Below are positions 51,676-61,300 of a stretch of 64,000 nucleotides of DNA, one piece after another. Below the pieces are notes generated by a model that saw only the letters and a program-made list of their open reading frames with translations, had not been told where the DNA came from and made no database searches. Origin of the DNA: Ornatilinea sp. (GTDB lineage Bacteria > Chloroflexota > Anaerolineae > Anaerolineales > Anaerolineaceae). Within the stretch, counting starts at the first letter, position 1; each line of letters starts with the position of its first letter. The stretch lies in assembly GCA_018433975.1 (NCBI GenBank), contig JAHDQE010000024.1, positions 1 through 64,000 of the forward strand, read 5' to 3'. Both the position numbers and the translations under genes were made by a program.

Positions 51676-52407
51676 TTACCAGCCAAATGCAAGCCGCATT
51701 GCGTGACGGGAGGGGAGGCCGGCCTGGGTGATTCGATTCTGTACACTGGCGATATCGTATTTTACTCTGTGTAAGGACCAGGTCAGAGTCGTATCCTCAA
51801 AGATTGCAAAGGAAGCTCTGGAATCGTGATCCCGGGGCTGTCCGACTGAGCCAGGATTGAGAATCACTTTGTTTTTGAACGAAGCAGTGAAGGATGAATC
51901 GGATTTATGCGTCTTTAACTGAGGGTTTTTGACCCCGTTCAGCTCAAAAGAAATTGGCAAATGGGAATGGCCTACCATACAAATAGCTGTGTTGAAATGT
52001 TTGAAATTTTCGGCAGCTGAATAAGGATCCATGATATATTCCCAGATTGGATTCCTGGGGCTGCCGTGAGTCAGGGTGACATTCTCTTTATAAATGATTT
52101 CGCTGAGGTTGCTAAGAAAGTCATTGTTTTCTTTAGTCAACTGTCTTTGTGTCCACAACGCGGATAATTGGGCATCGTGATTAAATGCGTTAATATCAAT
52201 CATTCCCAGGGCTGCTGCATCATGGTTACCCAGAAGACAGGTCAGGTTTGGAAGGGGGCGTATTTTTTCAATGCACTCATTTGGATCGGGACCATACCCT
52301 ACCAAATCTCCCAGGCACCAGACAGCATCTACTGCACCGGCTGTCTCCATCACCGCCTGCAAAGCCGTCAGATTTGAATGTATATCTGAAATTACCAAGA
52401 TCCGCAT
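51676..52407 (-). CDS. Metallophosphoesterase (YfcE/MJ0936-like)
   Basis: 243 residues. Calcineurin-type dinuclear metal site: SDIHSNLTAL (Asp-x-His, 8-10), GDLVGYGPDPN (Asp at about 34), GNHDAA (Asn-His, about 60), LTHGSP, and MVGHSHLP (His-x-His). It hydrolyses a phosphodiester or phosphomonoester; the true substrate is unknown. Starts 9 bases after the first DUF3048 gene stop, so in one operon with it. No signal peptide. Confidence 0.88.
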   Translation of the reverse strand: MRILVISDIHSNLTALQAVMETAGAVDAVWCLGDLVGYGPDPNECIEKIRPLPNLTCLLGNHDAAALGMIDINAFNHDAQLSALWTQRQLTKENNDFLSNLSEIIYKENVTLTHGSPRNPIWEYIMDPYSAAENFKHFNTAICMVGHSHLPISFELNGVKNPQLKTHKSDSSFTASFKNKVILNPGSVGQPRDHDSRASFAIFEDTTLTWSLHRVKYDIASVQNRITQAGLPSRHAMRLAFGW

Positions 52408-52416
52408 GGGGTTCTC

Positions 52417-53643
52417 TTATGGCAGTCTAAATTGTGTTTCCCATTGCCCCAGAATTGTTTGTTGTAACGTAGAGTTTAAGCCTACAATTGAAATCCAGGT
52501 GTTGCCGGGTTTCAGCGGGAGAGGTGTCTGGTCAACGGTAAGAAATTCGATAGGAAGGTTTTTTTCAGGGGCTTTCCATATTCCTTCAATTGATTCTCCG
52601 TCCCTGAATAAAACCGCCCGATTCCCGTCTTTATTATCCCACAACTCGATGTTATGAAGGGTGGGGGCGAGTTGATTATACCTTGCGAAGATGATAATCA
52701 AGTTTGAAAAAGATAATTGCTTTTTTGTCAAGCGGTCCGTGAGGGGAACCATGGTCAAATTATTGTATGTGTCTACGCTTTCCAGTGAGACCCGGTACGT
52801 TTGCGAAATGGGATCATACTGCCACTGGCTGATATTGTAAGCATTGTAGCTGATTTTGATTTGATTTGCGAGAAGCCCTATCTCCGGTTTCTGACTGGAG
52901 AAATACATTCCTTGTAGATCAGGTTTCTTGTAAGAGGCTCCGATCCTTTCCTGCATGTAATTCGAAAGCAGGTCAGTATCTGCAAAAACGCTGAACACGG
53001 AATGCGGTCCATCATCGCAAAGCGCCGGGCAGGTAGCGCTTGAGACTGAAACGGCCCGATTTCCCAGTTCTCTGTTAATAACCGGAAGCACCTGATAATA
53101 ATCCGCACCGGCATACCCCAGTATTCCTTGATAGAGTTGCGTTAATTGTGCGTCTACCAGACGGGCTGAACGGATAGGTCCAACTTTTGGAGCGTCTTTT
53201 CCATAATACACGGCAAGAAACCGATTGGTCCCTTCACCAATGTAGTAATCAAAAACCATATCCGCATAAGATAAACCGGAGTGCGGTCTGCCTTCCCGGG
53301 GGAAATTGGAAACTTTGATCATCACAGGGGGCCGAGCTAACAATTCAGAGTCTGCAACAGCCTGTCCGGTTAATGGATTGATTTGATTGGGAAAATTGGA
53401 TGGGCCATATGCCACAACAGTGGGAGTTGGCGTTAGGGTTGGCGTGGGGCTTGGAGTGGGTGTTGGGCTGGTGGTCTGTGTAGCGCTGGGAGAAACCAGT
53501 GTTTGAATTGGCGCAGCTGAAGATTCAAGACCGGGAATTGAAGTCGCAGAAATTGGTTGGCAGCCGGTAATCCATGAAGTGGCCAGCAAAAGAAATAGCA
53601 GGCCAATGTTCATTTTCCGGAAGATGCGAATCCCTGTTTTCAC
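52417..53643 (-). CDS. DUF3048 lipoprotein, copy 1
   Basis: 408 residues. Signal peptide with lipobox ITGC (about Cys28), a Thr/Pro/Ser stalk (PTPTPSPTPTLTPTPT), then DUF3048 (about 85-400): NPLTGQAV, ARPPVMIKVSNFP, SGLSYADMVFDYYIGEGTNRFLAVYYG (quoted only as landmarks), and GPIRSARLVDAQL. The family (YerB-like) is of unknown function and found in spore formers and Chloroflexota. Starts with GTG at 53643, AAGGA upstream; an ATG at 53613 is the alternative. Follows its paralogue by 26 bases. Confidence 0.88.
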   Translation of the reverse strand: MKTGIRIFRKMNIGLLFLLLATSWITGCQPISATSIPGLESSAAPIQTLVSPSATQTTSPTPTPSPTPTLTPTPTVVAYGPSNFPNQINPLTGQAVADSELLARPPVMIKVSNFPREGRPHSGLSYADMVFDYYIGEGTNRFLAVYYGKDAPKVGPIRSARLVDAQLTQLYQGILGYAGADYYQVLPVINRELGNRAVSVSSATCPALCDDGPHSVFSVFADTDLLSNYMQERIGASYKKPDLQGMYFSSQKPEIGLLANQIKISYNAYNISQWQYDPISQTYRVSLESVDTYNNLTMVPLTDRLTKKQLSFSNLIIIFARYNQLAPTLHNIELWDNKDGNRAVLFRDGESIEGIWKAPEKNLPIEFLTVDQTPLPLKPGNTWISIVGLNSTLQQTILGQWETQFRLP

Positions 53644-53669
53644 GCGGTGATTTCCTTCAGAATTATTTT

Positions 53670-54938
53670 CTAAGGAACTTCAAATTGAATTTGCCAATGC
53701 CCTTCTGTAACTTCCTCAAATGGGGAGCTGTCCCCGGCAATCATAATCCAGGTGTTACCGGGTTTCAGAGCCATCGGAACCCCGTTTTGATTGATGAACT
53801 GAATCGGCTGGTCGCGTTCGGGGGCTCTCCAGGATCCTTCTACCATGATTCCATCGCGGAAATAATAAGCACGTTGTTTTTCAGGGTTATCCCAGATTTC
53901 AATGTCGTGTAAGGTTGAAGCGTACTCATCATACAGTGCAAACAGAATAATGATATTTGAAAATGCCAGCTGTTTACCGGTGATACTCTCAATATGAGGA
54001 ATGATGGGGTGTTCATCCCAGGCATCATCTCTTTGGTCGTCCCACAGTTCTGTCCAGCGGAGATACTTCCCTGAAGCAGGGTCAAAATGCCATTCACTTC
54101 GATTCCAGGTTTGAAAATTGATATCAACTTGATTCGCGGGGCCTGAGCTCTCGGGAACACTTTCTTTAAAAATCATTCCCTCCAGTGGATACCGGATATT
54201 TTTGACACCGATGCGCGTGGTGAAAGCGGTGATTTCGGCTGTGTTGACATAGACGCCGGTTTCACTATGAGTCGCGATCCCGCAGATGGCCGGACAGGAA
54301 GCGTCGTCAAAAGAGACCGCTCGATCCCCGAGTTCTTCCAGTAAAACCATGTCCACTTTGTCCGGATCGGCGTTCCCATAGACCAGAACTCCCTGATACA
54401 TATTGACCAGCTGCGCGTCTACCAGCCGGCCAGAACGCAGCGGCCAGGCCTTTTCGGTATCCTGTCCATAAAATACAGCCAGGAATCGATTCATTCCTTC
54501 GCCAATATAGTACTCAAAGACCATGTCGGCATAAGAAAGCCCGGCTTGTGGGCGGCTTCCTCTGGCTGGAAAATTAGATACTTTTACAAAGACCGGGCGC
54601 CGGTTGAGGATTTCCGGGTCCGGAACCGCTTCTCCAGTCAATGGATTGATATCAATCGGAGAGTTTACCAGGCCATAAACGACCTGGGTCGGCTCCGGTG
54701 TGTTCTGCACTGTTATGTCGGAGGGCGGGACGGGGGTTGCAGGAGCGGGGGTAATGGTTGGAATGATTTCAGGAGTTTCAACCAGTTCATTGGCCTGATT
54801 TGCGGCTTCCGGAGATTGCAAAGGCGTGGTTTCGGGTTCCGAAAACCGGCTTCCCAGGCCAGCCAATAGATTTGAGGCAGGCTGACAGCCGACCAATAAT
54901 ATTGTAAGCAGTGATAAAACTATTCTTTTGAAATCCAT
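53670..54938 (-). CDS. DUF3048 lipoprotein, copy 2
   Basis: 422 residues, same domain order as copy 1: lipobox LVGC (Cys18), Pro/Thr stalk, then DUF3048 with NPLTGEAVPDP, RRPVFVKVSNFPARG, LSYADMVFEYYIGEGMNRF and LRSGRLVDAQL. Conserved Cys pair (SCPAICG here, TCPALCD in copy 1) probably forms a disulfide. Its start overlaps the coaBC end by 19 bases, so it is translated with it. Why a DUF3048 pair travels with coenzyme A genes is unclear. Confidence 0.88.
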   Translation of the reverse strand: MDFKRIVLSLLTILLVGCQPASNLLAGLGSRFSEPETTPLQSPEAANQANELVETPEIIPTITPAPATPVPPSDITVQNTPEPTQVVYGLVNSPIDINPLTGEAVPDPEILNRRPVFVKVSNFPARGSRPQAGLSYADMVFEYYIGEGMNRFLAVFYGQDTEKAWPLRSGRLVDAQLVNMYQGVLVYGNADPDKVDMVLLEELGDRAVSFDDASCPAICGIATHSETGVYVNTAEITAFTTRIGVKNIRYPLEGMIFKESVPESSGPANQVDINFQTWNRSEWHFDPASGKYLRWTELWDDQRDDAWDEHPIIPHIESITGKQLAFSNIIILFALYDEYASTLHDIEIWDNPEKQRAYYFRDGIMVEGSWRAPERDQPIQFINQNGVPMALKPGNTWIMIAGDSSPFEEVTEGHWQIQFEVP

Positions 54939-56140
54939 GCCGTGACCTGTTGAATAAGATGATCTGCAACATCATATTTGGAAAGGGTCGGCAGCTCCTG
55001 TTTCTTCCCATCCGGAAACAGAAAGATCACTCGATTTGTTTCAGAGCCGAACCCCGCACCTTTTTTGGTAATGTCATTGGCTACAATTAAATCGAGGCCT
55101 TTATTTTTGAGCTTAAGGGCTGCGTTTTCCAAAAGCTCATTGCTTTCCGCGGCGAACCCAACAACATGCTTTGGAAAACCCTTTTCTTTCCTCAACAAAT
55201 TGACCTGTTTCAGAATGTCTGCAGTTGATTCCAACTCAATAGCGGAGAACACTTTTTCTTTCTTGATTTTCTCTTCTGAATATCTTCTGGGCCGAAAATC
55301 CGCAACCGCAGCGGTCATGATCAACGCGTCTGCATTGGAAGCAGTGTTGATGACCGCGTTCAGCATCTGTTCCGCGGTTTGGACCAAAATGGTATCTGCG
55401 CCCGAAGGAGGGGTGAGGGTCGTAGGGCCGGAAATCAGCGTAACATTCGCGCCCACATCGAGCGCGGCCTGGGCAACTGCATAACCTTGTTTCCCGGTGG
55501 AACGGTTGGTGATGAAACGAACCGGGTCAATCGGTTCTTCCGTCCTTCCGGCGCTGACAATAATTCGTTTCCCTGCTAAGGGGCCGTTTTTTCCAAGAAG
55601 AAAACGAATTCTGCTCTCAATTTCAATGGGCTCAGTCATTCTGCCCAGACCTTCCAGGCCTGAAGCGAGGTGGCCGGGCATGGGACCGGTGAACTCCACT
55701 CCACGCGACTTGAGGATTTCAACATTGGTCTGGGTGGCCGGGTGGCTGAACATTCCGGCGTCCATTGCAGGAGCAATCAGCATGGGACAGGTGGCCGCCA
55801 GGGCTGTTACGGTCAGAAGATTGTCGCCGATGCCATTGGCGAGTTTGGCCATTGTATTGGCTGATGCAGGGGCAATTACCAGCAAGTCAGCTTCATGTCC
55901 CAGAGCAATGTGAGTGACATGCCCTTCACTGCCCCACAGATCATCTTCTACGTATGCTTTTCTGCCGGTAACAGACTGAAAAGTAAGCGGCGTAATGAAA
56001 CGGGTGGCACTATTTGTCAGGATCACATCCACCAGAGCGCCTGCCTGGCTTAACTTGGATGTCAATATTGCGGCTTTATAAGCCGCAATAGAACCGGTGA
56101 CACCGAGAACAATTCGTTTATTTTGGATTGGATTACTCAT
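54920..56140 (-). CDS. coaBC: Bifunctional CoaBC (phosphopantothenoylcysteine decarboxylase/synthase)
   Basis: 406 residues. Two steps of coenzyme A synthesis. CoaC half (1 to about 180): GVTGSIAAYKAA, HITHIALGHEADLLVIAPAS-like stretch (His region), and the substrate clamp PAMDAGMFSHPATQ, a variant of the usual PAMNxxMW. CoaB half (about 185-406): SAGRTEEPIDPVRFITNRS (CTP site), MTAAVADFRP, and VGFAAES. Overlaps coaX upstream by 8 bases and DUF3048 copy 2 downstream by 19 bases. Confidence 0.96.
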   Translation of the reverse strand: MSNPIQNKRIVLGVTGSIAAYKAAILTSKLSQAGALVDVILTNSATRFITPLTFQSVTGRKAYVEDDLWGSEGHVTHIALGHEADLLVIAPASANTMAKLANGIGDNLLTVTALAATCPMLIAPAMDAGMFSHPATQTNVEILKSRGVEFTGPMPGHLASGLEGLGRMTEPIEIESRIRFLLGKNGPLAGKRIIVSAGRTEEPIDPVRFITNRSTGKQGYAVAQAALDVGANVTLISGPTTLTPPSGADTILVQTAEQMLNAVINTASNADALIMTAAVADFRPRRYSEEKIKKEKVFSAIELESTADILKQVNLLRKEKGFPKHVVGFAAESNELLENAALKLKNKGLDLIVANDITKKGAGFGSETNRVIFLFPDGKKQELPTLSKYDVADHLIQQVTAWISKE

Positions 56141-56909
56141 GAGTTTTTTGATTTAAATCCCAAAGGATTTTAAGTCCATCTAAAGTTAACCAGGGGGCAA
56201 TGGAATCAATCACATTCGTTTCTGAAGCTACAACTTCTGCCAGTCCGCCGGTGGCAATGACTTTCATTCGGTCCCCTAATTCTTTTTTGAATCTCGCAAC
56301 CATGCCTTCGACCAGTGAAACGTATCCAAAGAGCAGGCCTGCCTGAATGGCGTGTACTGTGTTGGTGCCAATAGCGGAGGGTGGACGTTTGATTTCCACT
56401 CTTGGAAGTTTTGCGGTGCGTTGGAACAATGCATCTGCTGCAATGCCAATGCCGGGGGCGATTGCGCCGCCTAAATAGTCTCCCGTTTCAGTGATTGCAT
56501 CAAAGGTTGTCGCAGTCCCAAAGTCCACAATGCAAGCGGGGCCGCCATACAAACTTTTGACGGCCACTGCATCCACAATACGGTCGGCTCCTACAGCCTG
56601 GGGCGGATGATATAAAATCTCGATCCCGGTTTTGGTTCCCTCGTCAATAATTAAGGACGTTTTCCCAAGGTATATTTCACAGGCTTTTGTAATTCTTCCG
56701 GTTAATGGGGGAACAACAGATGCCAAGCATATTCCTTCGAGCTGGTCAGGGGAACAACCGCTGTGCTGAAGCATCCCCAGTATTTGAAGGCCGTATTCAT
56801 CGGGCATACGGTCGTTATCGGTGGCCAGACGCCATCGATTTCCCAGCGTTTTGCCTTCGTAGAGACCCATTGTAATGTTGGTATTTCCAATATCTATTGT
56901 CAGTAACAT
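56133..56909 (-). CDS. coaX: Type III pantothenate kinase
   Basis: 258 residues. Phosphorylates pantothenate, first step of coenzyme A synthesis. Motifs: TIDIGNTNITMGLY (phosphate 1, 4-17), VVPPLT, GADRIVDAVA (PGADR-like, about 107), VDFGTATTFDAI (phosphate 2, about 129), and GIGIAADAL and IATGGLAEVV. Feedback-insensitive in the family. SD GGGA upstream. First gene of the coaX-coaBC-DUF3048-DUF3048-metallophosphoesterase run. Confidence 0.95.
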   Translation of the reverse strand: MLLTIDIGNTNITMGLYEGKTLGNRWRLATDNDRMPDEYGLQILGMLQHSGCSPDQLEGICLASVVPPLTGRITKACEIYLGKTSLIIDEGTKTGIEILYHPPQAVGADRIVDAVAVKSLYGGPACIVDFGTATTFDAITETGDYLGGAIAPGIGIAADALFQRTAKLPRVEIKRPPSAIGTNTVHAIQAGLLFGYVSLVEGMVARFKKELGDRMKVIATGGLAEVVASETNVIDSIAPWLTLDGLKILWDLNQKTHE

Positions 56910-56951
56910 TATATATTTCCCTGAACATTTCGTTTTTATTATTTTAGCCTA

Positions 56952-56986
56952 AAATTTCCCCTTCAACGATGACGAAGGGGAAATTT
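56952..56986 (-). terminator. Terminator of metH
   Basis: 13-bp perfect stem AAATTTCCCCTTC / GAAGGGGAAATTT with a 9-base loop, then TTAGG after the stem T's on the minus strand. It lies between metH and coaX. Confidence 0.75.
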
Positions 56987-57023
56987 AAAGAGTAATCAAA
57001 GACAATAGAAGTGGCGATTCTTT

Positions 57024-60000
57024 TTAAGCTTTCATCAATTGGTCAATCCGGCTTTCGCCTGTGCTGTAGTATTTTGCTTCGGGGTGGTGAACAATGATGG
57101 CCACAGTAGATTGTTCCGGAACCAATTGGTATGCGGAAGTCAGAGAAATTCCTAGTTCCTGTTCTACGGGTAGTAATTCAAAAACTTTTTTGTGGTCTGC
57201 TAAATCTGGAATGGCGGGATAGCCCCATGAATATCTTTTTCCTTGATTTTGAGGCAGCCCCAATTCTCTGAGAATGTGGTCGTGGAGATAATCTGCTGTG
57301 GCTTCAGCCATCTGAACGGCCAGGCCATGCAAATAGTAAGCTTCACTGTAATTCCCCACATTTTGCAGTGTTTCAAATTTTTGGGTAGTTTCCGCGCCGA
57401 CTGTTACGACTTGTAATGCGACCAGGTCCATTTTCTTAGATTCGACGGATGCGAAATAATCGGCCAGACACAGTTTTTCATTGGCCTCCTGCCTTGGGAA
57501 TTCAAACCGCAGCAGTTCTTGGGGCGCAGAAGTTTGAAGGGTGTCCGGTTTATAAACGATCAATTCGTTGCCTTCAGATTGGACAGGCCAATAACCATAG
57601 ATCCCCTGGGGATGAAGCCAGGGCGATTGGAGAGCCTCACGACGCATATCATCCAGACGCGTGTAAAATTCTTTTTGAAGCTTTTCCCATTCTTCCCCAT
57701 GAGAATTTTTTGCTCCCCAGGACAGCCGGAACAATTCATTGATGGAAAGATGCTGGAAAATCTCATCCAGAGGCATCTCCTTTACAACCCGATATCCATA
57801 AGAAGGGGGCGTTGGAATCGTTGCAGCAGGAAGGACCTGAGCTTTAGAGGAGGTCGTTCCCCGAGGCCTTTGCTTTGTCTCGCGGCCCAGTTCTCTTTCG
57901 GCTTCTTTTTTATTGTTTTGGACTAATTCTGCTCTTTTATCGGGCTCGATCAACTGGTCCATTGTTTCCAGACCTTCAAAAGCATCCTTGCAATAAAACA
58001 CGCCATCTTGATAAAAATCATTGGTATCGGTCAGTAAAATTCGACGCCCGAAACGGCGATTGATCGCGGCCCCTCCAATCAGGACAGGGAGGTGTAAGTT
58101 GCGTCGATGGAGTTCATTGACAATAAGCGGCATTTGTTTGCTGGTGCTGACCAAGAGAGCGCTCAACCCAATTGCTGTGGCCTTCTTTTCAACCGCCGTG
58201 GAAATGATCGTTTCGGCCGGAACTTGTTTCCCCAGATCGACGACGTCGTAGCCATTGTTGACGAGTATGGTTTTGACCAGGTTTTTGCCGATATCGTGCA
58301 CATCTCCATAGACTGTCGCCAAGACAACGATGCCTTTAGATACACCTTCCTTTTTTTCCAGGTAAAGCTCTAAGTGAGATACCGATTTTTTCATGACTTC
58401 GGCGGATTGAAGGACAAAAGGCAGAATCAGTTTGCCGCTCCCAAACTTATCACCTACTTCTTTCATTGCCGGGAGCAGGAAAGTATTTAATATTTCAACG
58501 GCAGCTTCGTGTTGAATGGGGTGATTGCTGTTTTTAATCAATTCGTCGATATCTTCCTCGACCCCATCTTTTTGGCGATGAACGATTTTCCAATGAAGCC
58601 TTTCACCGGGAGCCATTTTGCTGAGGAGGGCGGCTGTGCTGCTTTCATCAGCGCTTGAGGATGAAGAAACCGTTTCAAAGTGTTCAATTACTCTTTGGAG
58701 GGCATCCGTGCGTTTATTGAAAATGAGATCTTCGGCGAGCTCTTTTTCTTCCGATGGGATTTCGGAATAAGGCTGAATATGAGCCGGATTCACAATTGCC
58801 ATGTCCAATCCGGCATTGACTGCGTGGTACAGCATGACGCTGTTGATCACAGCCCGGGCAGACTGTTTTAGCCCAAAGGATACATTGCTGACGCCCAAAG
58901 AGGTAAGGACGCCGGGTAAATTGGATTTGATTTTCCGGATTCCCTCAATGGTTTCAATGGCGGAGTAAACATATTCTTCATCACCGGTTGCCAGCGTGAA
59001 GGTCAAATCATCAAAAACGAGATCTTCCGGGCAAAGCCCATGTTCATCCACTGCGATATGGTAGATACGTTGGGCAATCTCCAGCTTGCGGTCAGAAGTT
59101 TTTGCCATGCCTTTTTCGTCAATTGTCAGGACAATTACAGCCGCGTTGTACTTTTTGGCAAGCGAAAAAATCTGATCTGCTTTTTCCCGGCCGCTTTCTA
59201 AATGGGTCGAATTGATCAGGCAGCGGCCAGGTGCTGTCTGCAAAGCTGTCTCAAGGACATCCAGCTCGGTGGTGTCAATCACGAAAGGAACTTGGATTAC
59301 AGGCGCCAGTTTTTTAAGGAGCTTTTGCATGAGAATTTTTTCGTCGGGCCGTTCCGTGAGCGCGACACAAATATCTAATCCATGGGCGCCTTTTTCGATT
59401 TGTCCTCTTGCGATAGAAAGCGCAGTTTCAAAATCTTCATCAAGAATAATGCGTTTAAATTTACGGCTTCCCTGAGTATTTAACCTTTCGCCGATGAGGA
59501 AAGGAGGCGGGGATTGCTGCATTGAAACTGCTTGAATCGCTGAAGAAAGCACCGGCTTGCAGTTCTCGGGGCGTTCAGGGGCTTCATGTTCTTTGAGTGA
59601 GTCGACGATTAATTTCAAATGCTCCGGGGTGGTGCCGCAACATCCACCGATGATGCTGATATTGTATTTTTCCACAAAATCAAGCATTTCTTTGGCAAAG
59701 GGTTCCGGCTGAAGCGGATAAACGGCCTGCCCATCCACATTTAAGGGTAAGCCTGCATTGGGGACACAAGAAACCGGGAGCGCAGAATTTTCACCGAGAT
59801 ACTGAATGGGCTGTCGCATATGTTCGGGCCCGGTGGAACAGTTCAAACCGATGACATCAATCGGCATACCTTCCAGAATCGCCAGAGCGGCAGAGATATC
59901 CGTGCCCAACAACATCCGGCCGGTTGTATCCAACGTTACCTGAGCTTGTAAAGGTAAGTAGATACCGGTTTTTTCAAAGGCCTTCTGGATGCCGATAATA

Positions 60001-60539
60001 GCGGCTTTTACTTCCAAAATATCCTGGGAAGTTTCGATCAGCAGCAAATCCACGCCACCCAGGATCAGACCTTCCGCCTGCTCTCGAAAAACATCGGATA
60101 ATTCATCGAAAGTTACGTCCGAAAGTTCCGGGTCATCCATAGAAGGAAGTTTCCCGGTTGGTCCAATGGATCCCGCAACAAAACGAGGCTGCCCTTTCAG
60201 GCTGTATTCGTCGGCAAGGCTGCGAGCCAGTTCGGCGGCTGTACGATTAATCTCAATGACTTGATTACCCAGTCCATACTCTTTCAGTGTTATGCGGTTA
60301 GAGCGAAAAGTATCCGTCTCAATGACATCCACGCCAACATCTAAAAATGATCGATGAACGGCTTTGACCGCTTCCGGGTAACTGATGACGAGATAATCGT
60401 TACATCCGTTATATTGTTCTCCGCCGAACTTGTCGGCGGTTAAATTCAGGTTTTGAATACTGGTGCCCATTGCGCCATCATAAACCAAAACTTTTTTCTT
60501 TATGGCATCCAGGTATCGACGGTTTGTGTATTTGCGCAT
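57024..60539 (-). CDS. metH: Cobalamin-dependent methionine synthase
   Basis: 1171 residues, all four modules present. Homocysteine domain (about 1-320; VYDGAMGTSIQ, and zinc Cys in GGCCGTTPEHL), pterin domain (about 345-610), B12 domain (about 640-880; DVHDIGKNLVKTIL with the Co ligand His748), and the activation domain (about 910-1171; ending HPEAKYYSTG). It methylates homocysteine with 5-methyl-THF. The ATG at 60539 is preferred, with GGAGAG 9 bases upstream; the frame extends upstream through the riboswitch terminator. Controlled by a SAM-I riboswitch. Confidence 0.97.
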   Translation of the reverse strand: MRKYTNRRYLDAIKKKVLVYDGAMGTSIQNLNLTADKFGGEQYNGCNDYLVISYPEAVKAVHRSFLDVGVDVIETDTFRSNRITLKEYGLGNQVIEINRTAAELARSLADEYSLKGQPRFVAGSIGPTGKLPSMDDPELSDVTFDELSDVFREQAEGLILGGVDLLLIETSQDILEVKAAIIGIQKAFEKTGIYLPLQAQVTLDTTGRMLLGTDISAALAILEGMPIDVIGLNCSTGPEHMRQPIQYLGENSALPVSCVPNAGLPLNVDGQAVYPLQPEPFAKEMLDFVEKYNISIIGGCCGTTPEHLKLIVDSLKEHEAPERPENCKPVLSSAIQAVSMQQSPPPFLIGERLNTQGSRKFKRIILDEDFETALSIARGQIEKGAHGLDICVALTERPDEKILMQKLLKKLAPVIQVPFVIDTTELDVLETALQTAPGRCLINSTHLESGREKADQIFSLAKKYNAAVIVLTIDEKGMAKTSDRKLEIAQRIYHIAVDEHGLCPEDLVFDDLTFTLATGDEEYVYSAIETIEGIRKIKSNLPGVLTSLGVSNVSFGLKQSARAVINSVMLYHAVNAGLDMAIVNPAHIQPYSEIPSEEKELAEDLIFNKRTDALQRVIEHFETVSSSSSADESSTAALLSKMAPGERLHWKIVHRQKDGVEEDIDELIKNSNHPIQHEAAVEILNTFLLPAMKEVGDKFGSGKLILPFVLQSAEVMKKSVSHLELYLEKKEGVSKGIVVLATVYGDVHDIGKNLVKTILVNNGYDVVDLGKQVPAETIISTAVEKKATAIGLSALLVSTSKQMPLIVNELHRRNLHLPVLIGGAAINRRFGRRILLTDTNDFYQDGVFYCKDAFEGLETMDQLIEPDKRAELVQNNKKEAERELGRETKQRPRGTTSSKAQVLPAATIPTPPSYGYRVVKEMPLDEIFQHLSINELFRLSWGAKNSHGEEWEKLQKEFYTRLDDMRREALQSPWLHPQGIYGYWPVQSEGNELIVYKPDTLQTSAPQELLRFEFPRQEANEKLCLADYFASVESKKMDLVALQVVTVGAETTQKFETLQNVGNYSEAYYLHGLAVQMAEATADYLHDHILRELGLPQNQGKRYSWGYPAIPDLADHKKVFELLPVEQELGISLTSAYQLVPEQSTVAIIVHHPEAKYYSTGESRIDQLMKA

Positions 60540-60593
60540 AATACAGTACTCTCCAGCTAATTGTTGGTAAGAATCTTTTGCTATAAACTCGAA

Positions 60594-60620
60594 TTGCCTC
60601 TCCATGTTAGAGAGAGGCAA
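60594..60620 (-). terminator. Expression-platform hairpin of the SAM-I riboswitch
   Basis: 9-bp perfect stem TTGCCTCTC / GAGAGGCAA with a 9-base loop. The 5' arm can instead pair with the 3' strand of aptamer P1 (GAGATGAGATAA against TTATCTTGCCTCTC), which gives an antiterminator. The following tract is TTCGAGTTT, poor in U, so the stop may be weak or act otherwise. Confidence 0.6.
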
Positions 60621-60633
60621 GATAATTAATTAT

Positions 60634-60747
60634 CTCATCTCTCAGAGAACCCAAAAAACAATCTCTGCCGGATTTGGCACCTACTGAATATTCACGAGTG
60701 GTTGCCGAGGTCTCAACGGGCCGGTCCCTCCACCTCTCTTGATGAGC
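60634..60747 (-). ncRNA. SAM-I (S-box) riboswitch upstream of metH
   Basis: On the minus strand the aptamer reads CTCATCAAGAGAGGTGGAGG, then GACCGGCCCGTTGAGACC, TCGGCAACC, GGTGCCAAATCCGGCAGA and closes with GAGATGAG. These are the conserved S-box elements: P1 (CTCATC/GATGAG), the kink-turn, the GGCAACC core and GGTGCCAAATCC. When SAM is plentiful the aptamer keeps P1 closed and metH expression falls. The platform hairpin lies just downstream. Confidence 0.93.
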
Positions 60748-60908
60748 TGTTTCTATTTATTTTCGAATAATTCTATCATATCTTAAAGGGACTTTCTATA
60801 AGATGAATAATGTACAGATGGTGAGGAGCGAACCTTTATCTTTGGGAATGACGTTTTATACAATGCGTTATAATGGATTTTAATGTTGAGTAACCAGGAG
60901 AAAGAGAA

Positions 60909-61298
60909 TTGACTTCATTACGATCCTATATTTTCACCGGCCTTCTTTTTGCGGCTTTGGGTTGGGGCGGGTTAGTTTTCCTTGTTTTATTTACTTTGCC
61001 AACCCTTGGGCCGCGGTGGTTGTTTTTCTTTTTCTTGATGGTTGCACTGAGCGGAACCTCGCTTCCGATCATCGCATTTCTCCACCGCAGATTTCCGACC
61101 GACCCGCCTGCGACCAGCAGCACCATTTTGCGCCAGTGCATCTGGGTGGGAATTTATGGCAGCCTTTTGGCATGGCTCCAGTTGGGCAGGGTGTTGTCGG
61201 TCTCGCTGGTTTTCTTTTTGGCGATTGGATTTATGATCATGGAAACGTTAATTAGAATGAGAGAGCGCAGCCATTGGAAACCCGGAGAAGAAAAGTGA
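60909..61298 (+). CDS. Small multi-spanning membrane protein, unknown function
   Basis: 129 residues with four hydrophobic segments (about 7-28, 36-58, 75-93, 97-115) and a basic C-terminus (RMRERSHWKPGEEK). I recognise no family. Start is TTG at 60909 with AGGAGA upstream. The selA start follows its stop by 2 bases, so the genes are almost certainly cotranscribed. No selenium link is known to me. Confidence 0.7.
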   Translation: MTSLRSYIFTGLLFAALGWGGLVFLVLFTLPTLGPRWLFFFFLMVALSGTSLPIIAFLHRRFPTDPPATSSTILRQCIWVGIYGSLLAWLQLGRVLSVSLVFFLAIGFMIMETLIRMRERSHWKPGEEK

Positions 61299-61300
61299 GC

